Source of the DNA: Bradyrhizobium rifense
GTDB taxonomy: Bacteria; Pseudomonadota; Alphaproteobacteria; Rhizobiales; Xanthobacteraceae
Assembly: GCF_008123425.1 (NCBI RefSeq)
Contig: NZ_VSSS01000020.1
Location: 61,962-125,961 of the forward strand
Direction: 5' to 3'
DNA length: 64,000 bases
Of the stretch, positions 53,306 through 60,867 are shown piece by piece. Below the pieces are notes generated by a model. That model had not been told where the DNA came from, made no database searches, and saw nothing but the letters and a program-made list of their open reading frames with translations. Position 1 is the stretch's first letter; each line of letters begins with the position of its first letter. The translations under genes were made by a program, and so were the position numbers.

Positions 53306-54274
53306 ATGCACGTCCCCCGCACCATGTTTGCGGCGGCCATCGACCGCTTCGGCGGACCGGAGGTGATCACCGGTCATGCCTTACCGGTGCCGCCGCTGGA
53401 CCCTGACGAGGTCATGATTGCCGTCGACACCGCCGGCGTTGGCCGGTGGGATGCCGACGTCCGGGAAGGGTTTTATGCGCCCCGCAAGCCGCATTTTCCA
53501 TTGGTACTAGGCTACGACGGTTCCGGAATCGTCGCCGCTGTTGGCTCGCGGGTGCGACGGTTAAAGGTCGGCGACGAGGTCTATTCCTACAATTGGGAGA
53601 ACCCGAAAGGCGGGTTCTACGCCGAATACGTCGCCGTGCCTGCCGACAAGGTCGCGCCGATCCCAAAACGGCTTGACCTGCGACATGCTGGCGCGATCCC
53701 GATTACGGGATTGACGGCACTGCAGGGGATTGACGACGCACTGAAGCTGAAGAAGGGCGAGACCATCATCATTCACGGCGCTTCCGGCGGCGTCGGAACG
53801 CTTGCCGTGCAGTTCGCAAGACTTCGCGGCGGCCGGGTGTTCGCAACAGCGTCAAGCCAGGAAGGCGTGGAGCTCGTGCGGGAGATGGGCGCGCATGTCG
53901 TGGTCGACGGCAAGCGCATCGACATCGACGACCAAGCGCGCCGCTTCGCGCCCGACGGCGTCGACGCCATCCTGGCGCTCGTCGGTGGAGATGCGCTGGA
54001 GAAATGCCTAGATGTGCTGCGGCCCGGGGGCCGGCTCGCGCACCCGAACGGCATCGAGCCGGCCCCGAAGAAGCGGCGCGGCATGGACTTGGTCCGCTAC
54101 GACGGCATTTCCGGCGTTCGCGAGTTCGAACGCCTCAACGCGGCGGTCCACGCAGCGAAGCTCAACGTTCCGATCGCGGAATGCTATTCCCTGGCGCACG
54201 CCCACAAGGCGCACGAACGTCTAGCCGCGGGTCATGTAGTCGGCAAAATTATCCTAGCGATACACGCTTCGTAA
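53306..54274 (+). CDS. Zinc-independent alcohol dehydrogenase/quinone oxidoreductase (MDR superfamily)
   Basis: A protein of about 322 aa in the medium-chain dehydrogenase/reductase superfamily. The N-terminal catalytic fold reads FAAAIDRFGGPEVI, then GYDGSGIVAAVGSRVRRLKVGDEV. The NADP-binding Rossmann fold has IIHGASGGVGTLAVQFARLRG. The structural zinc cysteines of classical ADHs are absent, as in quinone oxidoreductases. It reduces quinones or enals with NADPH, a detoxifying role that fits its neighbours. The start is uncertain (53228, 53306 or 53324 in frame); 53306 is preferred because it gives the usual N-terminus and keeps the upstream palindrome outside the gene. Confidence 0.87.
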   Translation: MHVPRTMFAAAIDRFGGPEVITGHALPVPPLDPDEVMIAVDTAGVGRWDADVREGFYAPRKPHFPLVLGYDGSGIVAAVGSRVRRLKVGDEVYSYNWENPKGGFYAEYVAVPADKVAPIPKRLDLRHAGAIPITGLTALQGIDDALKLKKGETIIIHGASGGVGTLAVQFARLRGGRVFATASSQEGVELVREMGAHVVVDGKRIDIDDQARRFAPDGVDAILALVGGDALEKCLDVLRPGGRLAHPNGIEPAPKKRRGMDLVRYDGISGVREFERLNAAVHAAKLNVPIAECYSLAHAHKAHERLAAGHVVGKIILAIHAS

Positions 54275-54453
54275 TGGCGAGAGGTCTGTCTCGGCGATCA
54301 CGCGCCCAAGCCCGCCGACAGCAGGCGTTTTCCACGCACCCGCAATCGTCTGCCGACAGTTCAGAAATGGGCCGACCGGAAATCTGCAGTTCGTCCATAT
54401 CTGAGCCGTCACCCGTGAAGATCGATACGGCCCAAAGGTGGACGGAAACATTT

Positions 54454-54467
54454 TTGACGGCCGTCAA
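54454..54467. promoter_or_regulatory. Perfect Crp/Fnr-type palindrome upstream of hdeD-like gene
   Basis: TTGACGGCCGTCAA, a fully symmetric 14-mer matching TTGAYN4RTCAA, centred 76 bp upstream of the ATG at 54537. Confidence 0.72.
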
Positions 54468-54536
54468 TGCGCCCGTCATCCGGCACGCGCTAAGCATCAC
54501 CAAACGTCAATCGAAGCCAGATTGTGGGAGCATGTC

Positions 54537-55154
54537 ATGACCAGCATAACGTTTACTGGCCCCTCAGACGGCAAAACCGATGCTGCCACGGCAGCGCTCG
54601 CTCCAACCTGGTGGCTGTTCCTGGTGCGAGGCATTCTCGGCATCGTCTTCGGATGTCTCGCATTGATCTTTCCCGGCCCGACGATGCTGTCGCTGGTGCT
54701 CCTGTTCTCCGCGTACATGCTGGTCGATGGCGCGGCCGGGATCGTCTCGGCGGTCCGCGCGATGCGCCGCAGGGGCCGCTGGGGATTTCTGATCTTCGAA
54801 GGGCTGGTCAGTATCGCCGTGGGCATCGGAGCCCTCCTCTGGCCGGGCCTTACCGTGCTTGCCTTCGTGTTACTGGTTGCCTCATGGGCGATCGTCACCG
54901 GCGGGTTGATGACGGCTGCAGGTTTTCGTCTCAACCTGGAGCATGGCCGGTGGTGGCTGGTGTTGGGTGGCATTCTGTCGCTGGCATATGGCGCGCTGCT
55001 TTTCTTCACGCCATTAATCGGAGCTCTCGTCCTGACTTGGTGGATGGGCGCGTACGCCATCGCCTTTGGCGTGGCCCTGATCATATTCTCGTTCCGACTT
55101 CGAGCGCGGCAGCAGCTGGGGACCAATCCTACGGCCGTGGGCACGGCTGCCTAG
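54537..55154 (+). CDS. HdeD family (DUF308) acid-resistance-type membrane protein
   Basis: A 205-aa membrane protein with six helices arranged as three DUF308 hairpins: WWLFLVRGILGIVFGCLALIFPG (about 23-45), LVLLFSAYMLVDGAAGIVSAV, FLIFEGLVSIAVGIGALLWPG, and a last pair WWLVLGGILSLAYGALLFFTP and WWMGAYAIAFGVALIIFSF. HdeD supports acid resistance at high cell density in E. coli and is a component of the stress-tolerance locus. The ATG at 54537 has GGGAG 7 nt upstream; the in-frame extension to 54438 would run through the Fnr-type palindrome and is rejected. A 72-aa gene follows after 11 nt. Confidence 0.9.
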   Translation: MTSITFTGPSDGKTDAATAALAPTWWLFLVRGILGIVFGCLALIFPGPTMLSLVLLFSAYMLVDGAAGIVSAVRAMRRRGRWGFLIFEGLVSIAVGIGALLWPGLTVLAFVLLVASWAIVTGGLMTAAGFRLNLEHGRWWLVLGGILSLAYGALLFFTPLIGALVLTWWMGAYAIAFGVALIIFSFRLRARQQLGTNPTAVGTAA

Positions 55155-55165
55155 GCGGACCTGTG

Positions 55166-55384
55166 ATGACGCCACGACGATCGAGCCATCATAGTCACAA
55201 GAGCCGGGCCAAAGCCCAGCTCACCCGTGAAATTGAAACGACCGCGGTTGAGGACGAACTCGTCCTGATGAGCCTGATCGAAACGTTTCCGGCAAGCGAT
55301 CCTCCCGCCTGGATACCTGTCGCCCGTGTTGGCGTTCCTGAGCGACGGGCCAAATCCAAGTCTGCCCGAAAACGGGATTGGTGA
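55166..55384 (+). CDS. Small protein with ETFPASDPPAW motif
   Basis: A 72-aa protein, basic at both ends, with a central DELVLMSLIETFPASDPPAW motif. The (D/E)-x-FPASDPP-(A/S)-x phrase marks a family of very small alphaproteobacterial proteins of unknown function that often accompany stress genes. ATG at 55166, 11 nt after the HdeD stop, so it is probably co-transcribed with it. The surrounding Lys/Arg/Ser-rich sequence looks flexible. A longer antisense-like ORF sharing this frame begins at 54524 inside hdeD and is not the real gene. Confidence 0.65.
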   Translation: MTPRRSSHHSHKSRAKAQLTREIETTAVEDELVLMSLIETFPASDPPAWIPVARVGVPERRAKSKSARKRDW

Positions 55385-55518
55385 CCGGCACAATTTTTCC
55401 GGCAAGGTCGGGTGCGAAGAACAAACAACTTTCGCTCTGCGGTCGCCGATCGCCGCTCTTGGGCTTGCCGATCGAATTGGCGGAGGCAAACAGGACGCGC
55501 TCGTGACAGAGACTCTCG

Positions 55519-55737
55519 AGCGCCCACAAGCCGGCCTCCCGCATTGAAAAGTTGCGCAACGAACCGCTGCATATCGCGCGCCTCTCGGCCGCCAGCCAGA
55601 TGTCCGCTGCACTCACTCGCGATTTGAACCAACCGCTCACAGCAATCATCAACTTGGTCCATGCGGCAAAGCGGTTGCGTCAGCGTCATCATAGCGCAGT
55701 AACAGCGCCGCACCGAGAAACCCGCTGCGAAAGTTGA
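55519..55737 (+). pseudogene. Relic of a FixL/TodS-like histidine kinase gene
   Basis: The plus-strand frame reads ASRIEKLRNEPLHIARLSAA, then SQMSAALTRDLNQPLTAIIN and LVHAAKRLRQR. It corresponds to the linker and HisKA box of kinases like the intact one at 26369-28084 (GQMAALITHELSQPLTAIVN). The phospho-accepting His is replaced by Arg (TRDL for THEL), the N-terminal sensor and ATPase domain are missing, and the frame soon ends. It is a dead fragment. Confidence 0.65.
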
Positions 55738-55747
55738 TGAGCATCAT
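55734..55747. promoter_or_regulatory. Crp/Fnr-type palindrome (one mismatch) upstream of BON gene
   Basis: TTGATGAGCATCAT, one base from TTGAYN4RTCAA, centred 102 bp upstream of the ATG at 55843. Confidence 0.5.
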
Positions 55748-55842
55748 GGCTGGACGTGTGACACCTCTTAGGATTGGCGTTGGTCGGTAGCGTGATGACT
55801 CGCCGATCCCACAATCCGCTTTGCACAGACCAGGAGCCATTC

Positions 55843-56496
55843 ATGAGATCCGACCGTGAAATAGAACGCGACGTCCGCGAAGAGTTAAACTGGGATCCCG
55901 ACCTTGATGCGGAGGACATCGCCATCTCAGTGAAGGATGGCGTGGTCACACTGGCTGGATTCACCAGAAGTTACAGTGACCGGTTGGAAGCCGAGCACGC
56001 GGCGAAGCGCGTCGCGGGCGTGCATGCCGTCGCGAATGACATCGAGGTCCGCCTGCCGTCGATCGATCAAAGACCCGATCCGGACATCGCGCGCGATGCG
56101 ATTGCCAGTCTGAAGGCCCAACTGCCCATTTCGCACGAAAATATAAAGGTCATCGTCAAAGCCGGCTGGCTGACCCTCGAAGGTACGGTGGAATGGCAAT
56201 ATCAGAAAACCACGGCCGAAAATGCCGTGCGAAAGGTAAAAGGGGTCAAGGACGTGACTAACGTCATCTCATTGAAGCCCAAGGTCGAGCCCACCGACAT
56301 TCAGCGCAGGATCCAAGAGGCGTTCAAGCGGAATGCGGAGGTCGATGCCAATCGCATCACCGTCGAAACCCACGGCAGCGAGGTCATCCTGAAAGGCACC
56401 GTTCGCTCGTGGATCGAACGCGAGGAAGCCGAGCGTGTCGCATGGTCGGCACCGGGCATCACCCGTGTCGAAGACCAGATCGTGGTCAGTCCATAA
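55843..56496 (+). CDS. Triple BON-domain protein (OsmY-like)
   Basis: A 217-aa protein with three BON domains: about 1-70 (DREIERDVREELNWDPDLDAEDIAISVKDGVVTLAGFTRSY), 75-145 (DIARDAIASLKAQL, KAGWLTLEGTVEWQYQK) and 150-217 (DIQRRIQEAFKRNAEVDANRITVETHGSEVILKGTVRSW). BON domains bind lipids or membranes; OsmY-type proteins protect the envelope in osmotic stress. There is no signal peptide, so this copy is probably cytoplasmic or peripheral. ATG at 55843 has AGGAG 7 nt upstream. The hsp20 gene follows 60 bp downstream on the same strand, likely co-expressed. Confidence 0.9.
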   Translation: MRSDREIERDVREELNWDPDLDAEDIAISVKDGVVTLAGFTRSYSDRLEAEHAAKRVAGVHAVANDIEVRLPSIDQRPDPDIARDAIASLKAQLPISHENIKVIVKAGWLTLEGTVEWQYQKTTAENAVRKVKGVKDVTNVISLKPKVEPTDIQRRIQEAFKRNAEVDANRITVETHGSEVILKGTVRSWIEREEAERVAWSAPGITRVEDQIVVSP

Positions 56497-56556
56497 CGGC
56501 TGCGGCCTGTTATCCGCACGCTAGTTAAAGACTTATCGAGGCAAAAGGAGAATGCC

Positions 56557-57054
56557 ATGAGGTTGAGATCATTGGTTCCGCTTCGTGAGAGCGGCGCACC
56601 GATGCGACCGGATTTCGGACTGTTCGGCCTGCATCGGGAGATCGACCGGCTGTTCAACGAGTTTGTGCAAGCAATAGCCTCAAACGATGGCACGAAGTCG
56701 CTCACCCCCAACATCGAAATCACCGAGACCGACGAGGCCGTTGAGGTCACCGCCGAGATGCCCGGCCTTGAACGCAAGGACGTCGAAGTGTCGATCGAGG
56801 ATGATACCCTCGCGATCCAGGGCGAGAAGAAGGTTGAGGAAAATCAGAAAGACAAGAACGTGCAGCACAGCGAGCGCATCTACGGTATGTTCATGCGTGT
56901 GCTACAGTTGCCTTCCGGCATTGATCCGTCCAGCGTCCAGGCAGCCATGTCCGACGGCGTCCTCAAAGTCACAATACCGAAACCGGCCAAGTCCATGCTG
57001 AAGAAGATCGAGGTCAAGGACGCCTCGCAGGCGGAGGCCAAGAAAGCCGCCTGA
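56557..57054 (+). CDS. Small heat-shock protein, Hsp20 family
   Basis: A 165-aa alpha-crystallin-type holdase chaperone. The N-terminal arm (about 1-55) is followed by the alpha-crystallin domain (about 55-150: PNIEITETDEAVEVTAEMPGLERKDVEVSIEDDTLAIQGEKK, then HSERIYGMFMRVLQLP and VQAAMSDGVLKVTIPKP). VTIPK is the IxI/V-type C-terminal tail region used in oligomer contacts. It binds unfolding proteins for later rescue by ClpB/DnaK. AAGGAG lies 7 nt before the ATG. No ROSE-type RNA thermometer is visible in the short leader, and no own Fnr-type box, so it probably reads from the BON-gene promoter. Confidence 0.92.
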   Translation: MRLRSLVPLRESGAPMRPDFGLFGLHREIDRLFNEFVQAIASNDGTKSLTPNIEITETDEAVEVTAEMPGLERKDVEVSIEDDTLAIQGEKKVEENQKDKNVQHSERIYGMFMRVLQLPSGIDPSSVQAAMSDGVLKVTIPKPAKSMLKKIEVKDASQAEAKKAA

Positions 57055-57065
57055 GCCGGCGGCGG

Positions 57066-57108
57066 CGGGACGCGTAGGTAGCGCCTCCTCCTCTGCCCAT
57101 GCGTCCCG
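57066..57108 (+). terminator. Long-loop inverted repeat downstream of hsp20
   Basis: CGGGACGC (57066-57073) and GCGTCCCG (57101-57108) pair perfectly with a 27-nt loop, 12 nt after the hsp20 stop, at the meeting point with the convergent baeRF gene. Possible terminator; no T-run. Confidence 0.4.
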
Positions 57109-57247
57109 CATACGATCGCCGACAGCCCATCGCGGCGCCTCACCCCCTCATTCCCGCAGAGATTGCTGTCGCCACGAAGGGGCCACTCGTGGCCAAAAGC
57201 AATTGGGATCGGACCTGTGGCGACGCCTGACGGCGGCTGACCGTGCT

Positions 57248-58435
57248 TCAATGGAATGCGTAGCGGAGGATGGCGGTGAGCGGAGCCCGGTTCGGTAGTT
57301 CATGCTGCCTGGCGCCCATGACCCTGGCGCCCGTGGACAGCGCCCGCCGCGCGACCTCGTCGACGACGCTGTAAGTTTCGGCATCATCAGAAGCTGAATA
57401 TGTCACGCTGCCATCGAAGTCGCTGACGAGGCCCGGCACAACTGCATCAAGATCGACAACGAGCTGATCGATGGCACCTGCAGTCGCAGCATGCGCCGCA
57501 TAGGAAACGTCAGTAGTCGCACGTCGGGGCTTGAGTTCGTCGTAGCGCGCGATCACCGCCCTCAGTTCGCGGGAATAGAGACGGTCGAGAATCGGAATCG
57601 CTGTATCTCCCAGTTCGGCATCCGTCTTCCGGCCTGGGTTTCCTTCGATCGTCTCGTCGACCAGCCTTGAATATGTAGTAACGGACCGGAACATCGACGC
57701 GAGAGGCTCCTCCGCCGCAAGAGCCAGAGGTGGTGCATTGCGTCCCGCAAGCAGGCTGCGGATGGCGTGCTCGACTTTCCTGACATACTGGTGCAGCAGG
57801 ACCTTTTCGCCTTCGAGGTTCTGCAGTTTGCCGCGTGGGGCGCGTACGTGAAATGACGGCCGCCGGGTCGCTTCCTTCGCGTTCTTGGGCAGGCCACGAA
57901 CCTGCAGCCGTTCTGGCGGAAAGTTGGCGAAGGCGTGAATTAGCCGAACGCTCTCCTCCGCCAGTGCAAGCACGAAGATATCGTGTGGCGACGTCATCGC
58001 GCGGATCAGCGGCGTTAGATGGAAGCGGTCCGCGACTTCGGCGAGTGGCTTTGGCGAATCCGGCAGGCGGAACGTTCGCAGTTTGGAGGACGTGGCGAGC
58101 ACCGCCAGTCCAGTAGACAGGTAATGCCAGAACGAATCGACCGGATCCGGCCTTCGGCGCAGGAGCCTTCTGATCTTGTCTTCATCCTGGACATTGTGCT
58201 CTACGCCCGCGAGGCGATCGAACTGCCCCTCGAAGGCAACGATCTTGCTGTTGTCGACACCGCCTTCCCTGAGCTGAGTTAGCGCGTCCCTGGCCAAGTC
58301 CTTGAACGCAGTACGATTGAGCGGGGCGTTACTCCCCAAGGGGGATGTCGGCAGATACAGGGAAACGCAGGTCTCGCCTTTGATCTGCGCCAGCGCCTTG
58401 AACTCCTCCAACGTCGGAATATCGATATGTAGCAT
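57248..58435 (-). CDS. baeRF family protein (bacterial eRF1/archaeo-eukaryotic release factor-like)
   Basis: A 395-aa protein, MLHIDIPTLEEFKALAQIKGETCVSLYLPT. It then has FKDLARDALTQL, FWHYLSTGLAVLATSSKLRTFRLP, DIFVLALAEESVRLIHAF, KVLLHQYVRKVEHAIRSLLAG and a C-terminal VVDEVARRALSTGARVMGARQ. This order matches the baeRF families distantly related to eRF1/Pelota, thought to act on stalled or hibernating ribosomes. Rv2629, a dormancy (DosR-regulon) protein of Mycobacterium tuberculosis, belongs to a similar group. I did not find a GGQ motif. The ATG at 58435 (GAGGG upstream) is preferred; 58474 is also in frame. A perfect Fnr-type box lies 79 bp upstream. Confidence 0.82.
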   Translation of the reverse strand: MLHIDIPTLEEFKALAQIKGETCVSLYLPTSPLGSNAPLNRTAFKDLARDALTQLREGGVDNSKIVAFEGQFDRLAGVEHNVQDEDKIRRLLRRRPDPVDSFWHYLSTGLAVLATSSKLRTFRLPDSPKPLAEVADRFHLTPLIRAMTSPHDIFVLALAEESVRLIHAFANFPPERLQVRGLPKNAKEATRRPSFHVRAPRGKLQNLEGEKVLLHQYVRKVEHAIRSLLAGRNAPPLALAAEEPLASMFRSVTTYSRLVDETIEGNPGRKTDAELGDTAIPILDRLYSRELRAVIARYDELKPRRATTDVSYAAHAATAGAIDQLVVDLDAVVPGLVSDFDGSVTYSASDDAETYSVVDEVARRALSTGARVMGARQHELPNRAPLTAILRYAFH

Positions 58436-58507
58436 CGGGCCCTCGCCGGCGAAACCTTCGTTCACCTGTAGCATCAGAGACCTTGACCGAAGCGCGGCAC
58501 TCCGACA

Positions 58508-58521
58508 TTGACGGCGATCAA
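58508..58521. promoter_or_regulatory. Perfect Crp/Fnr-type palindrome upstream of baeRF gene
   Basis: TTGACGGCGATCAA, a perfect match to TTGAYN4RTCAA, centred 79 bp upstream of the ATG at 58435 and ending exactly next to the stop codon of the neighbouring membrane-protein gene. Confidence 0.72.
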
Positions 58522-58959
58522 TCAAGGCGGCAATTCCAGCGCCCACGCGAAGACGCTAGAGGCTACGAATCCGATCAGGGCGTGCCCCCATTCCAAGAGC
58601 CCCCAGTCCCGCATCAGCCCGCGCAGCAGCGAAACCGGCTTTCCGAGTTGAACGGCGAACAGCCAGACGTTCACTGGCATCATTACAAAATAGGCATACG
58701 GCCAGCTTGCCAGAATCGTAGTGCCCCCAATGATCCAGCGAACGTCGCCACTCTGCCTGAACTGTATAAGAGCGATCGCGGACGACAGCACGGCAACGGC
58801 CGAGAGCACCAGCGTGCCGCGCCGATTGCTCAGTTTCCACTCCTCGATCATCGCACGAGTATTGAGCCTGAGTCGCGCTGGCTGCTCGACAAGGCCGATG
58901 TAGACGGTAGCGCCGAAAAAGGCGGCGGCAACAGCAAATGCGTAAAGACCGAGCCGCAT
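58522..58959 (-). CDS. DUF1772-like four-helix membrane protein
   Basis: A 145-aa membrane protein with four helices: about 3-22 (LGLYAFAVAAAFFGATVYIG), 50-68, 77-98 and 120-140. The AAAFFGATVYIGLVEQPARL start and the conserved VNVWLF-x-Q segment resemble DUF1772/anthrone-oxygenase-like small membrane proteins; a function is not known. The ATG at 58959 has AGGAG 8 nt upstream, better than the GTG at 58968. It begins 52 nt after the Usp gene on the same strand, so the two are likely co-transcribed from the box upstream of Usp. Confidence 0.75.
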   Translation of the reverse strand: MRLGLYAFAVAAAFFGATVYIGLVEQPARLRLNTRAMIEEWKLSNRRGTLVLSAVAVLSSAIALIQFRQSGDVRWIIGGTTILASWPYAYFVMMPVNVWLFAVQLGKPVSLLRGLMRDWGLLEWGHALIGFVASSVFAWALELPP

Positions 58960-59011
58960 CGATCGCACTCCTGGCGCAGGCGGTTATCGTACCCTTCGGT
59001 TATCGCACCCT

Positions 59012-59845
59012 TCAATGCGACATGAACACCGGCACGGTCATCGACTTCATCATATCGCGGGTCACGCCGCCCAGAATGACTTCGCGCAGCCTCCCGTGAC
59101 CGTAACCACCCATCACGATCAGGGTCCCGGAATTATCTGCGACATAGGAAAGGATGGCATTGGTAACATCGACGTCAGGGGCCGCAACAGTCGCGATCTC
59201 GACCTTGACCTCATGATGCGCGAGGTGAGCTGCCATCTCGACACCGCGGACTTCCTTGTTCTCCGCGTTGGTCTTCCCGTTCAGCACGATCAAGAGATCC
59301 ACAGCCGTCGCCTTTGCGAGCAGAGGCAACGCATCGTTGAAGGAGCGCGCCGCCACACGGCTGCCATCCCAACAGCACACCACGCGACCGAGCTTCAATC
59401 CGTCCTTCTGGACGTAAGGCGCAACGATCAGCGGACGCCCTGACTGGAACAGCGCCGTTTCGATCATGTCATCGTTGTTCGCGCGAGACGGCTCGGATTG
59501 CGTGAACACGCTCAGATCGAAGCGCCGGGCGAGGACCGCAAAGATCGCGGGCGCCTCCGCCCCTATCGTCCTTAGCATCCGGTGTTCCGCTGAAACCAGA
59601 CTACGCGCGGCAGCCGCATCGAAGCGTTCGATCGCGGCGAGCGCAGATCTCTCGCTGAGGGCGACCATCTGGGCCAGGATATCAGGCGGAAGCTCCATCA
59701 CGGTGTAACCCGGAAAATCTGGGGTGTAAGCGAAGGCAACACCGGCAAGGTGGGTGCCAAACATCTCCGCAATCGAAATGGCAAAATCGCAGGCCGCTTC
59801 GTGCGTTACCTGATGCTCGAGATTGATGATAATGTCCTTGATCAT
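59012..59845 (-). CDS. Universal stress protein, tandem UspA domains
   Basis: A 277-aa protein with two Usp domains: about 1-140 (MIKDIIINLEHQVTHEAACDFAISIAEMFGTHLAGVAFAY) and about 150-277. The second carries the ATP-binding signature GGYGHGRLREVILGGVTRDMM (G-2x-G-9x-G-(S/T)), which the first lacks. Tandem Usps act in long-term survival under starvation or hypoxia. The start at 59845 gives the family N-terminus; a longer frame to 59977 would run through a perfect Fnr-type palindrome. Downstream in the same direction are the DUF1772-like and baeRF genes. Confidence 0.92.
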   Translation of the reverse strand: MIKDIIINLEHQVTHEAACDFAISIAEMFGTHLAGVAFAYTPDFPGYTVMELPPDILAQMVALSERSALAAIERFDAAAARSLVSAEHRMLRTIGAEAPAIFAVLARRFDLSVFTQSEPSRANNDDMIETALFQSGRPLIVAPYVQKDGLKLGRVVCCWDGSRVAARSFNDALPLLAKATAVDLLIVLNGKTNAENKEVRGVEMAAHLAHHEVKVEIATVAAPDVDVTNAILSYVADNSGTLIVMGGYGHGRLREVILGGVTRDMMKSMTVPVFMSH

Positions 59846-59912
59846 CGAACCGCTCCAGCAAATATGCGATGCAGCCCTGAGCGCAGTTTCAAGACTCATG
59901 GCGCGACTGGCA

Positions 59913-59926
59913 TTGATGACGATCAA
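59913..59926. promoter_or_regulatory. Perfect Crp/Fnr-type palindrome upstream of usp gene
   Basis: TTGATGACGATCAA, perfect match to TTGAYN4RTCAA, centred 74 bp upstream of the ATG at 59845. Confidence 0.72.
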
Positions 59927-60053
59927 CCGGCGAGCCGCAATTTGAGCGATGCAATATAGGGGCGTAACGATACTCATTCCGACAGATCAAGGGGAAACCT
60001 GACGTCACCCTCGCCAGGCTTCCTTGCCGGACCGCCTTCCGAACGCGAGAGTG

Positions 60054-60344
60054 TCAGTAGCAATCCTCGATCCGGCGAACCCGCCATGTCCAACCGTCCC
60101 AGAAGCGTTCACGCCTAACCCGACAGTACGGCTCGAAACCGACGGGCTCGTAGGCGTAGCTATAGTAGTATGGCCTCGGTGCTGCGAGTGCGGCGCCAAT
60201 GAGTGCGCCCGCCGCCAGGCCGCCGACGACAGGAGCGACAGGAAATCCATGACGCCATCGAGCGTCCGCCGGGGTTGAGCTTGCCACCGAACCGACGACC
60301 ATGGTCACGCCGACCGCGAGTGCAATCATTGTTTTCCTCATCAT
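60054..60344 (-). CDS. Small exported protein with RRERFWDGWTWRVRR motif
   Basis: A 96-aa exported protein. A signal peptide (about 1-26, ending PADA) is followed by a Gly/Ala-rich segment (VVGGLAAGALIGAALAA), a Tyr-rich YYYSYAYEP linker and CRVRRERFWDGWTWRVRRIEDCY at the C-terminus. The last motif, with flanking cysteines, is typical of small rhizobial periplasmic proteins of unknown function. The glycine-rich stretch could associate with membranes. A one-mismatch Fnr-type palindrome is centred 113 bp upstream. ATG at 60344; an ATG three bases downstream is also possible. Confidence 0.75.
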   Translation of the reverse strand: MMRKTMIALAVGVTMVVGSVASSTPADARWRHGFPVAPVVGGLAAGALIGAALAAPRPYYYSYAYEPVGFEPYCRVRRERFWDGWTWRVRRIEDCY

Positions 60345-60450
60345 GAGACCTCCGCTTCTTCAGTTGTGACGAATCAACCGCCCGGTGTCCGAGATCCCGG
60401 ACGCCAGCCCGCAGCGACGCTGACTCTAGCCGCCTGGAAAACGGTCCACA

Positions 60451-60464
60451 TTGGCGTCCGTCAA
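60451..60464. promoter_or_regulatory. Crp/Fnr-type palindrome (one mismatch) upstream of small exported protein gene
   Basis: TTGGCGTCCGTCAA, one base from TTGAYN4RTCAA, centred 113 bp upstream of the ATG at 60344. Confidence 0.5.
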
Positions 60465-60645
60465 GAATCGCTTGCCGCCTGTGTCGCTTCGCCCTGCAAC
60501 GCTGTACAAAGACAATTGGGAAATTGATGGTCGTCAACGCGGCAGGCCGTGCGTCCACATCGCCCGCCGACACGCGCAAAGGCGACTGCTGCAAGTACAG
60601 GTGTCGCGTGGGGCCGCCATACCGCCCGTTAGCTCCGACGCCGCG

Positions 60646-60846
60646 TCAACGGTTCGCCACCCAAAGAACGAGGCTGAACACCAAGCTGATAAGTATACAA
60701 GTCATCAGTGGGAAATAGAACGTCGTGTTTCCCCGCTCGATGACGATGTCGCCGGGCAGCCGCCCCAATCCGAGTTGACTCAGATAGGGCCAAAGCAGGC
60801 CAACCGCCAGGATCAGCGCGCCTAGTAGGATCAGAACACGTGTCAT
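60646..60846 (-). CDS. DUF2905 family membrane protein
   Basis: A 66-aa membrane protein with two helices (TRVLILLGALILAVGLLWPYL, and FPLMTCILISLVFSLVLWV) joined by LGRLPGDIVIERGNTTFYFPL. The LPGDI-x-(I/V) loop followed by a short strand and (F/Y)-x-P is the DUF2905 signature. The function is unknown. ATG at 60846; ATG at 60855 is in frame. It starts 21 nt after the stop of the BI-1 gene on the same strand, suggesting a two-gene operon. Confidence 0.82.
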   Translation of the reverse strand: MTRVLILLGALILAVGLLWPYLSQLGLGRLPGDIVIERGNTTFYFPLMTCILISLVFSLVLWVANR

Positions 60847-60867
60847 CGCTATCAATCCGTGCGCCGC

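Noticed and set aside
56497..56556. Possible ROSE-type RNA thermometer upstream of hsp20
   Set aside because: The leader is only 60 bp and lacks the conserved pairing that would mask the AAGGAG ribosome binding site.
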